Shown: positions 37,465 through 49,125, counted from the first letter of the stretch. The stretch is DNA of 64,000 bases from Candidatus Streptomyces philanthi (GCA_018114805.1 CP073042.1:3286001-3350000); one strand, 5' to 3'. Translations and numbers: made by a program. Notes: generated by a model from the letters alone, not told the origin.

Positions 37465-39204
37465 GTGAGCACGGAAAACGAAGGCGCTGCTGTTCCGCCC
37501 GAGACCGAGCCGCGCACGGCGCCTCCAGCGCCGACCGCCGCGCCCGGCCCCGAGCACCCCGCCCCCGACTACGGCCTCGCCCCGCCCGTGGCCCCCGCCC
37601 CGCCGGAGGCCACGCCCCGGCCGGCTGCCCCGGACGCGGTGGGTTCCGCGAAGGGCGCCGGGGCGGACCCCGCGCGTTCGGCCCCCGACGACGAGACGGT
37701 GAGCGGCTCGCCCGGGGCGCACCCGACGACCGAGACCACGACGGTCGACGCGCCCGCGCGGCAGGACGGCCCGGCCGGCCCGCCCGCCGACGCGGGGCGT
37801 ACGCCGGCGCCCCTCGCGGAGCCGGCCCCCGTGGCGCCGTCGGCCGCCGCCCCTGGCCACCCGGCACCGCACGCTCCGCAGGCCGGGACGCCGCACGCCG
37901 CGCAGACCGCGTCACAGCACGGGACGGTGGGCGGCCCGCCCGCGGGCGGTGCCGGGGGTGTGGGTGGTGCCGGGAGTGGCGGTTGGTGGTCGGGCGGCGG
38001 CCAGCCGTACGGCACAGGTGGTGGGCCCGGCGACCCGCACGCCCCCTGGGGCGCGGGCGCACCCGGCCCGGTGCCGCCGCGTCGTGGGCGCGGCGGCATC
38101 CTCGCGGGTGTCCTGGCGGCGGTGTTGGTCGCGGGTGGCATCGGCGGCGGCATCGGGTTCTGGGCCGCCGAGCGGGACAACGACACCGAGTCGACCACCA
38201 TCTCCGCCACCGGAGAGGCCAAGTCCAGCTGCCACGCCCCCGGTTCCGTGTCGGCCATCGCGGACAAGACGCTGCCTAGCGTCGTCACGATCGAGGCGCA
38301 GTCCACCTCCGGCGAGGGCGGCACCGGCACCGGTTTCGTCTACGACAAGCAGGGCCACCTGCTCACCAACAACCACGTCGTCGCGTCCGCCGCGGACAGC
38401 GGCGAGCTGCGGGTCACGTTCTCCAACGGCAAGAAGTACCGCGCCGAGATCGTCGGCCGGGCCGAGGGGTACGACATCGCCGTGCTCAAGCTGAAGAACG
38501 CGCCCGGCGCCCTGACCCCGCTGCCGCTCGCCGACTCCGACAAGGTCGAGGTCGGCGACGGCACGGTGGCGATCGGCGCGCCGTTCGGGCTCTCGGGCAC
38601 CGTGACGACCGGCATCGTCAGCGCGAAGAAGCGGCCGGTCTCCTCCAGCGACGGCGGCGGCAGCAAGGCGTCGTACATGAGCGCGCTGCAGACCGACGCG
38701 TCGATAAACCCGGGCAACTCCGGCGGGCCGCTGCTCAACGACTCCGGCGCCGTCATCGGCGTCAACTCCGCGATCCAGCCGGCGGGCGGCGGTGGCGGCT
38801 TCGGCGGCCAGGGCCAGCAGTCCGGCAGCATCGGCCTCGGCTTCGCCATTCCGATCAACCAGGCCAAGCAGGTCGCCCAGCAACTGATCAAGACGGGGCA
38901 GCCGGTCTACCCGGTCATCGAGGCCACGGTGAACATGAAGGACACCGGCGCCGGCGCCACCATCTCCCGGCAGGGCCAGGGCACCACCGACCCCGTCACC
39001 CCGGGCGGCCCGGCCGACAAGGCTGGCCTGCGCGCCGGCGACGTGATCACCAAGCTGGACGACACGGTGATCGACAGCGGCCCGACGCTGATCAGCGAGA
39101 TCTGGACGCACCGCCCCGGCGACAAGGTCGTCGTCACCTTCATCAGGGACGGCAAGAAGAACAAGGTCCAGGTCACCCTGGGCGAGCGCAAGGGCGACAG
39201 CTGA
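37465..39204 (+). CDS. HtrA/DegP-type membrane-anchored serine protease with PDZ domain
   Basis: 579 residues. A long disordered Pro/Ala-rich cytoplasmic region (1-205) precedes one membrane helix (GGILAGVLAAVLVAGGIGGG). The external trypsin-like domain has HLLTNNHVV (His), YDIAVLKLKN (Asp) and NPGNSGGPLLND (Ser), and a C-terminal PDZ domain (about 490-575, PADKAGLRAGDVITKLDDTV). The family degrades misfolded envelope proteins under stress. GAGGAG precedes GTG 37465. Confidence 0.95.
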   Translation: MSTENEGAAVPPETEPRTAPPAPTAAPGPEHPAPDYGLAPPVAPAPPEATPRPAAPDAVGSAKGAGADPARSAPDDETVSGSPGAHPTTETTTVDAPARQDGPAGPPADAGRTPAPLAEPAPVAPSAAAPGHPAPHAPQAGTPHAAQTASQHGTVGGPPAGGAGGVGGAGSGGWWSGGGQPYGTGGGPGDPHAPWGAGAPGPVPPRRGRGGILAGVLAAVLVAGGIGGGIGFWAAERDNDTESTTISATGEAKSSCHAPGSVSAIADKTLPSVVTIEAQSTSGEGGTGTGFVYDKQGHLLTNNHVVASAADSGELRVTFSNGKKYRAEIVGRAEGYDIAVLKLKNAPGALTPLPLADSDKVEVGDGTVAIGAPFGLSGTVTTGIVSAKKRPVSSSDGGGSKASYMSALQTDASINPGNSGGPLLNDSGAVIGVNSAIQPAGGGGGFGGQGQQSGSIGLGFAIPINQAKQVAQQLIKTGQPVYPVIEATVNMKDTGAGATISRQGQGTTDPVTPGGPADKAGLRAGDVITKLDDTVIDSGPTLISEIWTHRPGDKVVVTFIRDGKKNKVQVTLGERKGDS

Positions 39205-39342
39205 CCCCGCCGCTCCCACACCCGTGCCCCACCACCGCGATTGACCCCGCCGCCGCCCCGGTCCGACCTCCGGACCAGGGCGGCGACCGGGCCCGGAGAG
39301 CCGCTAGGCTGTAGACGCCTCGCGGTAGGTCGGCGGGGCAAG

Positions 39343-39429
39343 GGAGGCTTGCCCGAGCGGCCTAAGGGAACGGTCTTGAAAACCGTCGTGGCGGCGACGT
39401 CACCGAGGGTTCAAATCCCTCAGCCTCCG
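39343..39429 (+). tRNA. tRNA-Ser (anticodon TGA)
   Basis: GGAGGCT/AGCCTCC acceptor stem, anticodon loop CTTGAAA with anticodon TGA, long class II variable arm (about 20 nt), and T loop GGTTCAAATCC. CCA is not encoded. 87 nt. Confidence 0.97.
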
Positions 39430-39452
39430 CCCAGTTCAGCATCTTTGCTGGT

Positions 39453-39489
39453 CATCAGGGGCGCCCCGGATTCCGGGGCGCCCCTGATG
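39453..39489. terminator. Perfect hairpin after tRNA-Ser
   Basis: Arms 39453-39470 and 39472-39489 (CATCAGGGGCGCCCCGGA and its complement) are perfect over 18 bp with a one-base loop. Confidence 0.8.
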
Positions 39490-39924
39490 CATTGGGGGCG
39501 TCTCACTGTGTCCCGCGCCTGTCCTCGGAGTGACCGGCGTGTGCGGACCAGGTGCGGGCCAACGCGGGGCCGGTCAGTCCTCAGTCAAGCCCTTCGCGAT
39601 GAGCTGGTTCGAGCGCGACGGGACCCCACGAAGGACCTTGGCGGTAGACGCGGAACAGCACCGCGACGCCGTGCCCCGCCCGGCCCGCGGCAGGGCACGC
39701 TCCCCGGCCGGCCAGTGCTCGGCGGGCGCGGTATAGGGATTTCCTATAGGACCTGCTGTTCATTCGTCTTTGCCTCGCATTATTCGCCGGTCGTACCGTG
39801 AAACAGCTCGATGCGAAGGAAACGGAGCGCCGCGAATTCTGCAGGAATTCGTGTTCCGTGCGCGGCGGAATTCTCTCCTCCATCGAGCAGACCATGACCT
39901 GAGCGATTCGAGGGAGCACGTGGC

Positions 39925-40704
39925 ATGACCACGAACGACGGTGGAACGGAAACGAAGGAACTCGCGGGAAAGCGCGCCCTCGTGACGGGGGCACCCGGGG
40001 GATCGGGGCGGCCGTCGTGCGGCAGTTTCTGGACGCGGGGGCCGAGGTGGTGACGACGTCCAGGTCGGCGGCGACGGGGGCGGTGCCGGAGGGGGCCGGG
40101 TTCGTGGCGGTGGACGTGCGGACGCGGGGCGGGGCCGAGGCGCTGGCCGCGGCGGTGCGGGAGCGGCTTGGCGGGGTGGACATCGTGGTGCACAACGCGG
40201 GTGGCGCGGCGCCGCACCCGGGGGCTTTGGCCATTCCCGAAGAGGAGTGGCAGGGCGCGCTCGACCTGAACTACCTGGCGGCCGTGCGGCTGGACGCGCT
40301 GCTCGCGCCGGGGATGCGGGAGCGGCGCTCGGGGGGCGATCGTGCACGTTTCCTCGGCCGCGGTGCTCACCCCGGTGGGGCCGTTCCTGCACTACGTGGC
40401 GGCGAAGGCGGCGTTGGAGTCGTACAGCCGCTGGCTCTCGCTGGAACTGGCCCCGTACGGAGTTCGGGTCAACGCCGTGTCGCCCGGTCGGGTCGCCACT
40501 CCCGGGGGCGAGGCGACGCGGGAGCGGTGGGCGCGCCTGAACGGGGCGCCGAGCCAGACCAACGCCGACGACACCGCGCCGCTGGGGCGCGACGGTCAGC
40601 CCGACGACATCGCGAACGCGGTGCTGTTCCTCGTGTCCGGCCGGGCGGGTTGGCTCACCGGGAGCAATCTCATCGTGGACGGCAGTGAATTCCCCAGGGG
40701 CTGA
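39925..40704 (+). pseudogene. Short-chain dehydrogenase/reductase, two frameshifts
   Basis: A classical SDR of about 260 residues. ATG 39925 starts MTTNDGGTETKELAGKRALV; the frame is lost inside the TGGTRGIG cofactor loop near 39990. It resumes one frame over (VVRQFLDAGAEVVTTSRSAA), changes again in a G-run near 40333, then gives HVSSAAVLTPVGPFLHYVAA and the YxxxK active site (YVAAK) and ends ELIVDGSEFPRG-like (SNLIVDGSEFPRG). Repairing two single bases restores a normal enzyme. Substrate unknown. Confidence 0.82.
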
Positions 40705-40824
40705 CGGCACCGGAATTCCCCGACGTCGGCGGCGTCCGGGAATTCGCGGGGCGTGCGGCGACATGCGTTGCGGAATATCCACGCATTTGTGAGACGAGCG
40801 GTAAGAGCGAGGAGAGAGTCGGGT

Positions 40825-41516
40825 ATGGGGAAGTACAGCGGGAAGAACGTCGTGATCACGGGTGGCGGCAGCGGCATGGGGTTGGCGATGGCGGAGCTGC
40901 TGGTGGCGGACGGGGCACGGGTGGTGATCACCGGCCGTTCGCAGGCCACGCTCGACGCCGCGCGGGAGCGGCTCGGCGAGAACGCGGTGGCCGTACGCGG
41001 CGACGTGGCCGTACTCGCCGACCTGGACGCGCTGGCCGACCGGGTCAGGGGCGAACTCGGTTCGGTCGACGCCCTGTTCGTCAACGCCGGCATCGCGGCG
41101 CTCACCCCCTTCGGGTCGACGACCGAGGAGGCGTACGACGAGTTGTTCGCCGTCAACGTCAAGGGCGCCTACTTCACGGTGCAGAAGCTCGCTCCGTTGC
41201 TGAGCGCGGGCCCGGGCGTCGTTCTCACCACGTCGATCGCCAACGTCATGGGCGTGCCGGAGGCCAGTGTCTACGCGGCCGGCAAGGCGGCGTTGCGCTC
41301 GATGGCCCGCAGTCTCTCCCGCGAGCTGCTGCCGCGCGGAATCCGGGTCAACGCGGTCAGCCCCGGCCCGATCGGCACGGGGGTGTTGGAGCGGGCGATG
41401 AGCGCGGAGGCCGCCGAGGAGTTCAAGGCGCGGCAGGCCGAGGGGGTTCCCATGCGGCGTTTCGGCACCGTCGAAGAGGTGGCCAGGGCAGCCGCGTTCC
41501 TCGCCTTCGACGCCAC
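40825..41516 (+). pseudogene. Short-chain dehydrogenase/reductase, 3' end lost at a junction
   Basis: MGKYSGKNVVITGGGSGMGL opens a normal SDR. The NNAG equivalent is VNAGIAAL, and catalytic Ser and YxxxK are in TTSIANVMGVPEASVYAAGK. The frame is intact to FLAFDATFT, where about 12-15 C-terminal residues (the usual ..G.E..VDGG..) are missing. From about 41517 the sequence is antisense to the LysR gene. The in-frame reading continues as noise to 41703. Confidence 0.82.
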
Positions 41517-42067
41517 GTTCACCAGTACGCCGTCGAGCGCCCTGTCCCGGTTGAACCGCACCCACGGCTCACCCGCCAGCGCGTGCAGGTCGACCCCGTC
41601 GGCGTCGAGCAGCGGGTGCCCGGCGCCCAACACCACGACGAACTCCTCGTCGCCGAGGTGGTGGGCGTTGGAGGGGCTGCGCTCGGCTCCTCGAAGACGG
41701 TGACCTCAAGGCGCGGGAAGCGGCGGCGCAGCGCGCCCAGCGCGCCCGGCAATTGCCGCGTGCCGAAGCCCATCTGCACCGACACCACCAGTTCGCCCAC
41801 CAACTCGTCCGCTCCAGCCCGCGCCGTCGCCCGGGCCCGGCGCGATGCGTTGACCGCGACCTCCGCCTCGCGCAGGAACGCGCGGCCGACCACGGTCGGC
41901 ACCAGGCCCGTCGCCGTGCGGGCGAACAACTCCACGCCCAGCTCCCGCTCCAGGCCGCGGATCTGCTGGGACACCGAGGGCTGGGCCACGTGCAGCCGCT
42001 CCGCCGCCGCCGTGACCGAACCCTCCTCGGCCACGGCCAGGGCGTACTCGTACTGGCGAAGACTCAT
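41517..42067 (-). pseudogene. LysR-family regulator, C-terminally truncated and frameshifted
   Basis: MSLRQYEYALAVAEEGSVTA and AAERLHVAQPSVSQQIRGLE are a textbook LysR HTH. The effector domain follows, but a one-base loss near 41690 shifts the frame (it resumes EEFVVVLGAGHPLLDADGVD). The gene then ends abruptly after FNRDRALDGVLVNV at about 41517, roughly 110 residues short. It meets the SDR tail-to-tail at that point. Confidence 0.85.
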
Positions 42068-42225
42068 TGGCTCCCGGCCTCCCGGCCCCTTTGCGCGGTC
42101 CGTCCCGTCGCAGGCTGTGCGGTGGTAGGTAACCCGCGTCGGCCGCCGGAGATTCCCGCGCTCGCCGCCCCGGGTGCCTGGGGCGGCCCCGGGGCGCGCG
42201 AGGGGCGCTGGGGGCGGCTGGTCGG

Positions 42226-42393
42226 TCAGGCGTATCTGCGCTTGTGGTCGCCGGTGGGGAGGTAGGTGCGCAGGCACGTCGTGCAGTACAAGAGCCAGCG
42301 GTCCTCCTTGCCGGATCTGATCGCGCTGGTGTCCTTCCACAGCGGGCTGGTTCCGCAGGTGGGGCAGTGCGGGGGCCTCTGCACGGTGCTCAC
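42226..42393 (-). CDS. Small zinc-ribbon protein
   Basis: 55 residues from GTG 42393. Two CXXC pairs, HCPTCGTSPLWKD and LLYCTTCLRTYLP, form a zinc ribbon, and the basic tail GDHKRRYA could bind nucleic acid. Function unknown. It lies upstream of the truncated LysR gene on the same strand. Confidence 0.6.
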   Translation of the reverse strand: MSTVQRPPHCPTCGTSPLWKDTSAIRSGKEDRWLLYCTTCLRTYLPTGDHKRRYA

Positions 42394-42864
42394 GTGGGTC
42401 TCCTGGGGCGCGGTCCTGGCCGCCGGCCATGGTGCGCGGCGCACGGCGGGGGCGGGTCGCGGACACCGTGGGCACTACCCGTACGGGGGAGGGGCGCGGG
42501 CCCTTGTTCGGTATCGGGGCTCGGGCCCCGGTGGGCGTGCCGGCGGGGAGGGTGTGACCGGCGTACGCCGGTCACGCGCCGTGTGGTGGCGGACGTGCGG
42601 GGGCGGTCCGGCGTGGGGGTGGCGCGGGCGTACGGGGGGGTGGCGCGGGCGCGGCGGCGGGGCGCAACAGAGCTTGGTGGCCGGCCAGTTGGTGCGAGCG
42701 AGTTTAGGGGTGAAGGGTCATGCTTGCGGGGGAATCGGGGGTCGCGCAGCGTTCACGGCAGGCCCGGTGTGCAACTCTGGTCTCGCGACGTCGACACGGT
42801 GGCGAGGCGGTGGGCCCACTCTCTCGCTCTAGGGCCAAAGCCCTTTATTCCAGCAGGAATTGGC
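42394..42864. other. Intergenic region with a perfect 22-bp palindrome
   Basis: No gene is seen. 42554-42575 is a perfect palindrome (half-site GTGACCGGCGT). With no loop it suits an operator or a compact terminator. Confidence 0.4.
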
Positions 42865-43179
42865 ATGTCAAGCACTCGCACCGCACGCCTTCTGGCGGCC
42901 GTCGCCGCGCTCCCGTTGGCCATCGTCCTCATGGGCGGGGTGGCCCAGGCGGACAGCGGAGCGCTCGCGGCCGGCCTCTCGAAGGCCGAGTCGAACGACG
43001 GCGACGCCGCGCTGATCGGGAGCGGGGCGGGGTTGAACCTCGGGAACTCGACCACGACGTAGCAGAACGCCAACGGCTCGGGGGCCACGAACAATAACAA
43101 CAACGCGAGCGTCATCGGTTCGGGCCTCACCCCGATCAGCCAGCACAACACCAACGTGAGCTTCGGCCCCCTGTGGTGA
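42865..43179 (+). pseudogene. Small secreted Asn/Gly-rich protein with an in-frame TAG
   Basis: 104 codons. A signal peptide (RLLAAVAALPLAIVLMGGVAQA) precedes an Asn- and Gly-rich mature part ending SFGPLW. TAG at 43060-43062 splits the frame between GLNLGNSTTT and QNANGSGATNNNNNASVIGS, although both halves fit one family of small Streptomyces surface proteins. AGGA precedes ATG 42865. It could be a recent nonsense mutation or a base error. Confidence 0.6.
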
Positions 43180-43468
43180 GGCGGTGAGCCTCTGGCGGCT
43201 GGTGCGCGGCCACGAGGCTGACACGAGGTGATCGGTCGCGCGGCGGCACCCTCCGGGGCCCGCCGCGCGACTGTCGTGCGCCCGGACCCGCACCCGAAAC
43301 CGGACCCGGCTGCCGGGCCGGGCTGCCGGGGCCGGATGCGCGGGGCGGGGCGGCGGAGGTCGCCGGGGTACCACGTCCGGGCTAGGTCGGGGCCGCGATC
43401 GGGGGCAGACGGCTGAACGACAGGCGTGTCTGCGGGCGCCACGGTAAGGCGATGCCTTCACTCGTTTT

Positions 43469-44851
43469 ATGGGACAAACATATGGCACGCGCGGGCAGGG
43501 CCCGCGGTCTTGGCGTCTGCGACGCCGCCGGCCCCTCGGGCCCCCTCAGCCGCCCGTGGACGGCTGCCCGCACCGGAGCACGTGGCTGCGGCGGCTGGGG
43601 CCGCCGCCCCAGCGACCGGGGTGGTTCAGCTGCTCCGGGCGGCTGGCCGGGGCGGTGATCGCGGTACTGACGGCGCTCGCCTCGCTGTGCGGCGTGCTTG
43701 TGGCCGGCCCGGTGTCGGTGGCGGAGGACCGGACGTACGGGCGTACGGGTGAGGGCTACCTGCCGCGCACCCTGCCGGCCGGCGTCACCCCGGTGCGCCC
43801 GCTGCCGATCGACTCCCCGTTCCTGCGGTCCTCGCCCCTCCGCACGGCACCGGTCCGCTCTGGGACGGGCCGCGTCGAGCCGGCCCAGCCCGCGCCCGCG
43901 GAGCGGCGGGCCGCTCCCGTGCTCGTCCCGTACAAGACGCCCCCGGAGCCCCCCGCCGCGCACCGCCCGGCCACCGAGCCCAAGCGGGACCGGCCCAGGA
44001 CAGACCGCCCCACGACGGACAAGCCGCAGCCGCGACAGCCGAAGCCCCAGCGGCCCACGGGGGACCAGCCCAAGGCCGACCGGCCCGCGCCGGACAAGCC
44101 CAAGGCCGGCGAGGCCAAGGCGGGCGGGACGAAGCGGAAGATCTTCCAGGGCTGGGCGTTCGACCGGTGTCAGGCGCCGCCGCTGAGCACCATGCGGGCC
44201 TGGCTCGCCTCGCCCTACCGTGGGGTCGGCGTCTACTTCGGGGGCCGCGCCCGCCACTGTAAGCACCAGAAGCACCTCGACAAGAGCTGGCTGCGCGAGA
44301 CCAGGCAACTGGGCTGGAACGTGCTGCCTATCTACGTCGGCTCGCAGTCGCCGTGCGTCATCGCCAACATCAAGCGGAAGTACACGATCGGGAACAACGC
44401 CTGGGCGCAGGGCCGGCAGGAGGCGCGGGACGCGGTGGGCCAGGCGCGGAAGCTGGGCATGGCCCCGGGCAGCGCGCTCTACTTCGACATGGAGGCGTAC
44501 CGCCTCGGACAGCACCGCTGCGCCCGCACGACGCTGGCCTTCATCCGCTCGTGGAGCCGCGAGGTACGGCAGCAGGACTACGTGCCGGGGTTCTACAGCA
44601 GCGCCAACTCGGGCGTGCGCCACATGGAGCAGGCCCGCAAGGCGGGCGAGCGGGACCTGCCGGAGGTGATGTGGTTCGCGCGCTGGAGCGTACCCCCGTC
44701 GTTGTACGGCGAGAAGTGGTTGGACCGCCGCGCCTGGCACCCGCACCGGCGCATCCACCAGTACGCGGCTGACGTCACAGAGCGGCACGGGGGCCGCCGG
44801 CTCGTCATCGACTGCAACCGCGTCGACGCGCCCGTGGCGATCATCCGCTGA
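43469..44851 (+). CDS. DUF1906 (glycoside hydrolase-like) secreted protein
   Basis: 460 residues. A basic N-terminus and membrane/signal helix (AGAVIAVLTALASLCGVLVA, about 61-80) precede a Pro/Lys/Asp-rich spacer (about 120-215). The DUF1906 domain (about 220-460) begins GWAFDRCQAPPLSTMRAWLA and contains ALYFDMEAYR, the acidic catalytic-like motif of this GH25-related fold, as in mycobacterial Rv2525c. It is likely cell-wall associated. The start could be later than ATG 43469; the 43180-43468 gap contains nothing recognisable. Confidence 0.85.
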   Translation: MGQTYGTRGQGPRSWRLRRRRPLGPPQPPVDGCPHRSTWLRRLGPPPQRPGWFSCSGRLAGAVIAVLTALASLCGVLVAGPVSVAEDRTYGRTGEGYLPRTLPAGVTPVRPLPIDSPFLRSSPLRTAPVRSGTGRVEPAQPAPAERRAAPVLVPYKTPPEPPAAHRPATEPKRDRPRTDRPTTDKPQPRQPKPQRPTGDQPKADRPAPDKPKAGEAKAGGTKRKIFQGWAFDRCQAPPLSTMRAWLASPYRGVGVYFGGRARHCKHQKHLDKSWLRETRQLGWNVLPIYVGSQSPCVIANIKRKYTIGNNAWAQGRQEARDAVGQARKLGMAPGSALYFDMEAYRLGQHRCARTTLAFIRSWSREVRQQDYVPGFYSSANSGVRHMEQARKAGERDLPEVMWFARWSVPPSLYGEKWLDRRAWHPHRRIHQYAADVTERHGGRRLVIDCNRVDAPVAIIR

Positions 44852-45100
44852 GTCCGGGCCCGGCGCCTCGCCGCCGCCCTGACCACCCACGCGCCGGCCT
44901 CCTCGCCGCTGGGCGTGGCGGTCGGGCGGGGCTGGGTGGCGGCGCGTCCGGGGCGCGGCTCATACCTGGGTCTCACGACCGGTGCCGGTCCCAGGGGCCG
45001 GCGCGGCAGGCGTGGCGGGCGGGGACGGCGCGGCATCCGTGGCCCGCGCCTCGCAGCGCGACCCTGACAGACCCTGAGAGCCCTCCGCCCGTAGGAGGTG

Positions 45101-45181
45101 ATGCCAGCACCACCCGTACAACCAGAGGCGGACTTTCCTTCGGCACCTGCGGCCGATCCGCGGGAGGGCGTCCGCTTCTAG
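45101..45181 (+). CDS. Possible 26-codon ORF before the sigma factor gene
   Basis: AGGAGGTG immediately precedes ATG 45101, and the frame MPAPPVQPEADFPSAPAADP continues to TAG 45179, 10 bp before the sigma-factor ATG. It could be a leader peptide or a coincidence. The rest of 44852-45191 holds nothing clear. Confidence 0.3.
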   Translation: MPAPPVQPEADFPSAPAADPREGVRF

Positions 45182-45191
45182 CGTTAACGGC

Positions 45192-45732
45192 ATGACCACG
45201 CCTGTGTGCAACAGCGCATCCACTGCTAGCACCCCCGGAGTTCCCGTCGTTCACTTCCTACGTACGGGACCGCGGCCCGGTGCTGCTGCGTACCGCCCGC
45301 TCGCTGACCGCGAACCCGAGCGACGCGGAAGACCTGCTCCAGACGGCGCTCACCAAGACGTACCTGGCGTGGGAGCGAATAGAGGGCCACCGCGCGCTGG
45401 ACGGTTACGTGCGCCGGGCCCTGGTCAACACGCGCACGTCGCAGTGGCGCAAGCGCAAGGTGGACGAGTTCGCCTGCGAGGAGCTGCCGGAGCCCGACCC
45501 GACCCCGGCGCCCGACCCGGCGGAGCAGCAGGTGTTGCGCTACGCGATGTGGCGTGCGGTGGTGCGGCTCCCGGACCGGCAGCGCGCCATGGTCGTCCTG
45601 CGGTACTACGAGGACCTGAGCGAGGCGCAGACTGCCGAAGTGCTCGGGGTCTCGATCGGCACGGTGAAGAGTGCCGTCTCCCGTGCGCTCGGCAAGCTCC
45701 GCGAGGACCCGGAGCTGAGCCGGGCCGCGTAG
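45192..45732 (+). pseudogene. SigE-family ECF RNA polymerase sigma factor, frameshifted near the N-terminus
   Basis: An ECF sigma factor of about 180 residues. ATG 45192 reads MTTPVCNSASTAST, then loses frame at a C-run near 45233. In the next frame EFPSFTSYVRDRGPVLLRTA, then ANPSDAEDLLQTALTKTYLA (region 2) and AEVLGVSIGTVKSAVSRALG (region 4 HTH) are complete. One added or lost base restores it. No anti-sigma gene adjoins. 45733-46201 has no gene. Confidence 0.82.
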
Positions 45733-46201
45733 CGCGCCCGCCACCGCCGGCCCGCTCCGGCCACCCGACCGCCGCGGTCTGCCGTGCTCCCCCGCCGCAG
45801 CCGCGGCACCTGCCTGCCCGCGCCCGTACCGCCGGCCCGCGCCGCCCCGGACGCCGCCCGCGCCGCTGGACCGCCCGCGTCGGCGCGCGTCTCCGGCGCC
45901 CGCCGCCGCCTGTCTCGCGACGCCGGCCGGCCACACGACGCCGGCCGCCCGCCGCCCTTAGAGTAGCGGAACTCACACTTTCGCGCGCGGCCCGGTCCGC
46001 CTCGGGCGGACGGAGGCCCGCGCCCGCTCTGTTGCCGGCCACACGGCCCGCGCCAGCGGTCGCCGGGGGCCGCGCGTGGCGCCAGGCGTCCGAAACGGGC
46101 CCCGGCGTCGCCTCGTAGTAGTGACATCCCACCGGGTGACTGCGATATTTCAGCCCATCCCTTACTCGCGCGTAACCCTCACTCTTTTCTGGGAGGCCCC
46201 G

Positions 46202-47848
<1,647 letters not shown>

Positions 47849-47870
47849 CCCGGCGGTGCGGTCGCACGGT

Positions 47871-47920
47871 CGGCGGGGCCGGCCCGGGGCCCGCACGCCC
47901 CGGGTCGGACCGCCGCCCCG
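47871..47920. terminator. Imperfect GC hairpin between convergent genes
   Basis: CGGCGGGGCCGGCCCGGGGC can pair imperfectly with GCCCCGGGTCGGACCGCCGC. Confidence 0.45.
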
Positions 47921-47925
47921 TGGGC

Positions 47926-49125
47926 TCAGTCGTGCCGCACGGTCAGGTGGTGGATGGCGGTCTCGCCGTAGTTGCTGGAGCCGCACGGCTTGGAGTTGCC
48001 GCAGTTCGCCTGCGTGTAGGCGCCGGCCTTGAAGTAGTTGCCGGAGCCGGAGTGCGAGATCGTGGTCTTCAGCTCGCTGTTGTAGTGCACCTTCACCTTG
48101 CCGCCCCCGGCCACGAAGGTGGCCTCGAAGACCGTGCCGAGCTGGTAGTCGTCATCGACCAGCTTGTGCTGCGTGGTGTCCTTCTCGGTGACGTAGAGCT
48201 TCTTCCCCTCCAGGCGGAAGACGGTGAGGTCGTCGCTCCCGCCGTGAATCTGGGCGCCGACCAGGTACGGGCGGTCGTTGGGCAGGTGGGTGAACGCCTC
48301 GCGGACGGTCATCGTGTGGGTCCCCGACGTGGTGGACCAACTCGCCTTGTCCTTGCCGCCGTTCCTCATCTCGCGCAGCTCGGAGCGGGGGTTCTTGGAC
48401 CCGCTGGTGGTGACCCCGTTGACCGGCGCGCCGAACTGCACGGCCTTGCCGCCCGGCGCGACCGTGAAGTACGGGTCGTGGGAGTAGCGGGCCAGCTCCG
48501 GCTGGGTGATCTCGGTGGGGCGCTCTTCCTCGCCGATGGGCAGGGTCTGCTTCCAGTTGGTGAGGTCGAGCACGTCCGCCGGCACCCGGGCGTCGCCGTC
48601 GCCGTCGGACGTGCCGCCCCAGACCTGCACCTCGGTCAGGCTGTTCCAGGTGCCGGTGGCGCCGTCCTCGCCCGCGTACCCGTGGCCCACGTAACGGATC
48701 CTGGAGGTCTCGACGGGGCGGATCGCGAACGACTCCAGGCCGGTGCCGGTGCCGGTGCTGCTGCCGTCGAAGGCGGTGGACCAGGAGGAGCCGGTCCAGT
48801 ACTGGAGCTGGAACCGGTTGCGGCGGCTGTCGCCCCGGTAGGTGGCCAGCTTGACCTGGCTCACGGTCCTGGGGGCGCCGAGGTCGAGTTGGAGCCAGGC
48901 CCCGTCGCCCTCGCCCGACCAGCGGGTGCCGAAGTCGTCGTCCACGACGTTGGCTGGCGCGTTGTCGTCGCTCGTGCTCGCGGTGACCGCGCCGGCGCCT
49001 GGGGTGAGGTCGGCCTCGGCGGCGCGCGCGGGGCCCGGCGCGGCGGTGACCGCGGCGAGCGAGGCGGCGAGGGCCGTGGCGACGGCCAGCGCCGTGCGGC
49101 ACCTTGGCGTGAAGGTATCGGCCAT
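47926..49125 (-). CDS. Secreted alginate lyase (PL7) with F5/8-type carbohydrate-binding module
   Basis: 399 residues. A Sec signal ends near AAPGPARA. An F5/8 (CBM32-like) module occupies about residues 40-165 (DDDFGTRWSGEGDGAWLQLD). The PL7 beta-jelly-roll follows with all three conserved motifs: RSELREM, QIHGG and YFKAGAYTQ. It cleaves alginate-type uronan by beta-elimination. It starts at ATG 49125. No uptake or oligoalginate genes adjoin, though the broken sugar importer at 7.6-12.7 kb might once have served such products (speculation). Confidence 0.95.
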   Translation of the reverse strand: MADTFTPRCRTALAVATALAASLAAVTAAPGPARAAEADLTPGAGAVTASTSDDNAPANVVDDDFGTRWSGEGDGAWLQLDLGAPRTVSQVKLATYRGDSRRNRFQLQYWTGSSWSTAFDGSSTGTGTGLESFAIRPVETSRIRYVGHGYAGEDGATGTWNSLTEVQVWGGTSDGDGDARVPADVLDLTNWKQTLPIGEEERPTEITQPELARYSHDPYFTVAPGGKAVQFGAPVNGVTTSGSKNPRSELREMRNGGKDKASWSTTSGTHTMTVREAFTHLPNDRPYLVGAQIHGGSDDLTVFRLEGKKLYVTEKDTTQHKLVDDDYQLGTVFEATFVAGGGKVKVHYNSELKTTISHSGSGNYFKAGAYTQANCGNSKPCGSSNYGETAIHHLTVRHD

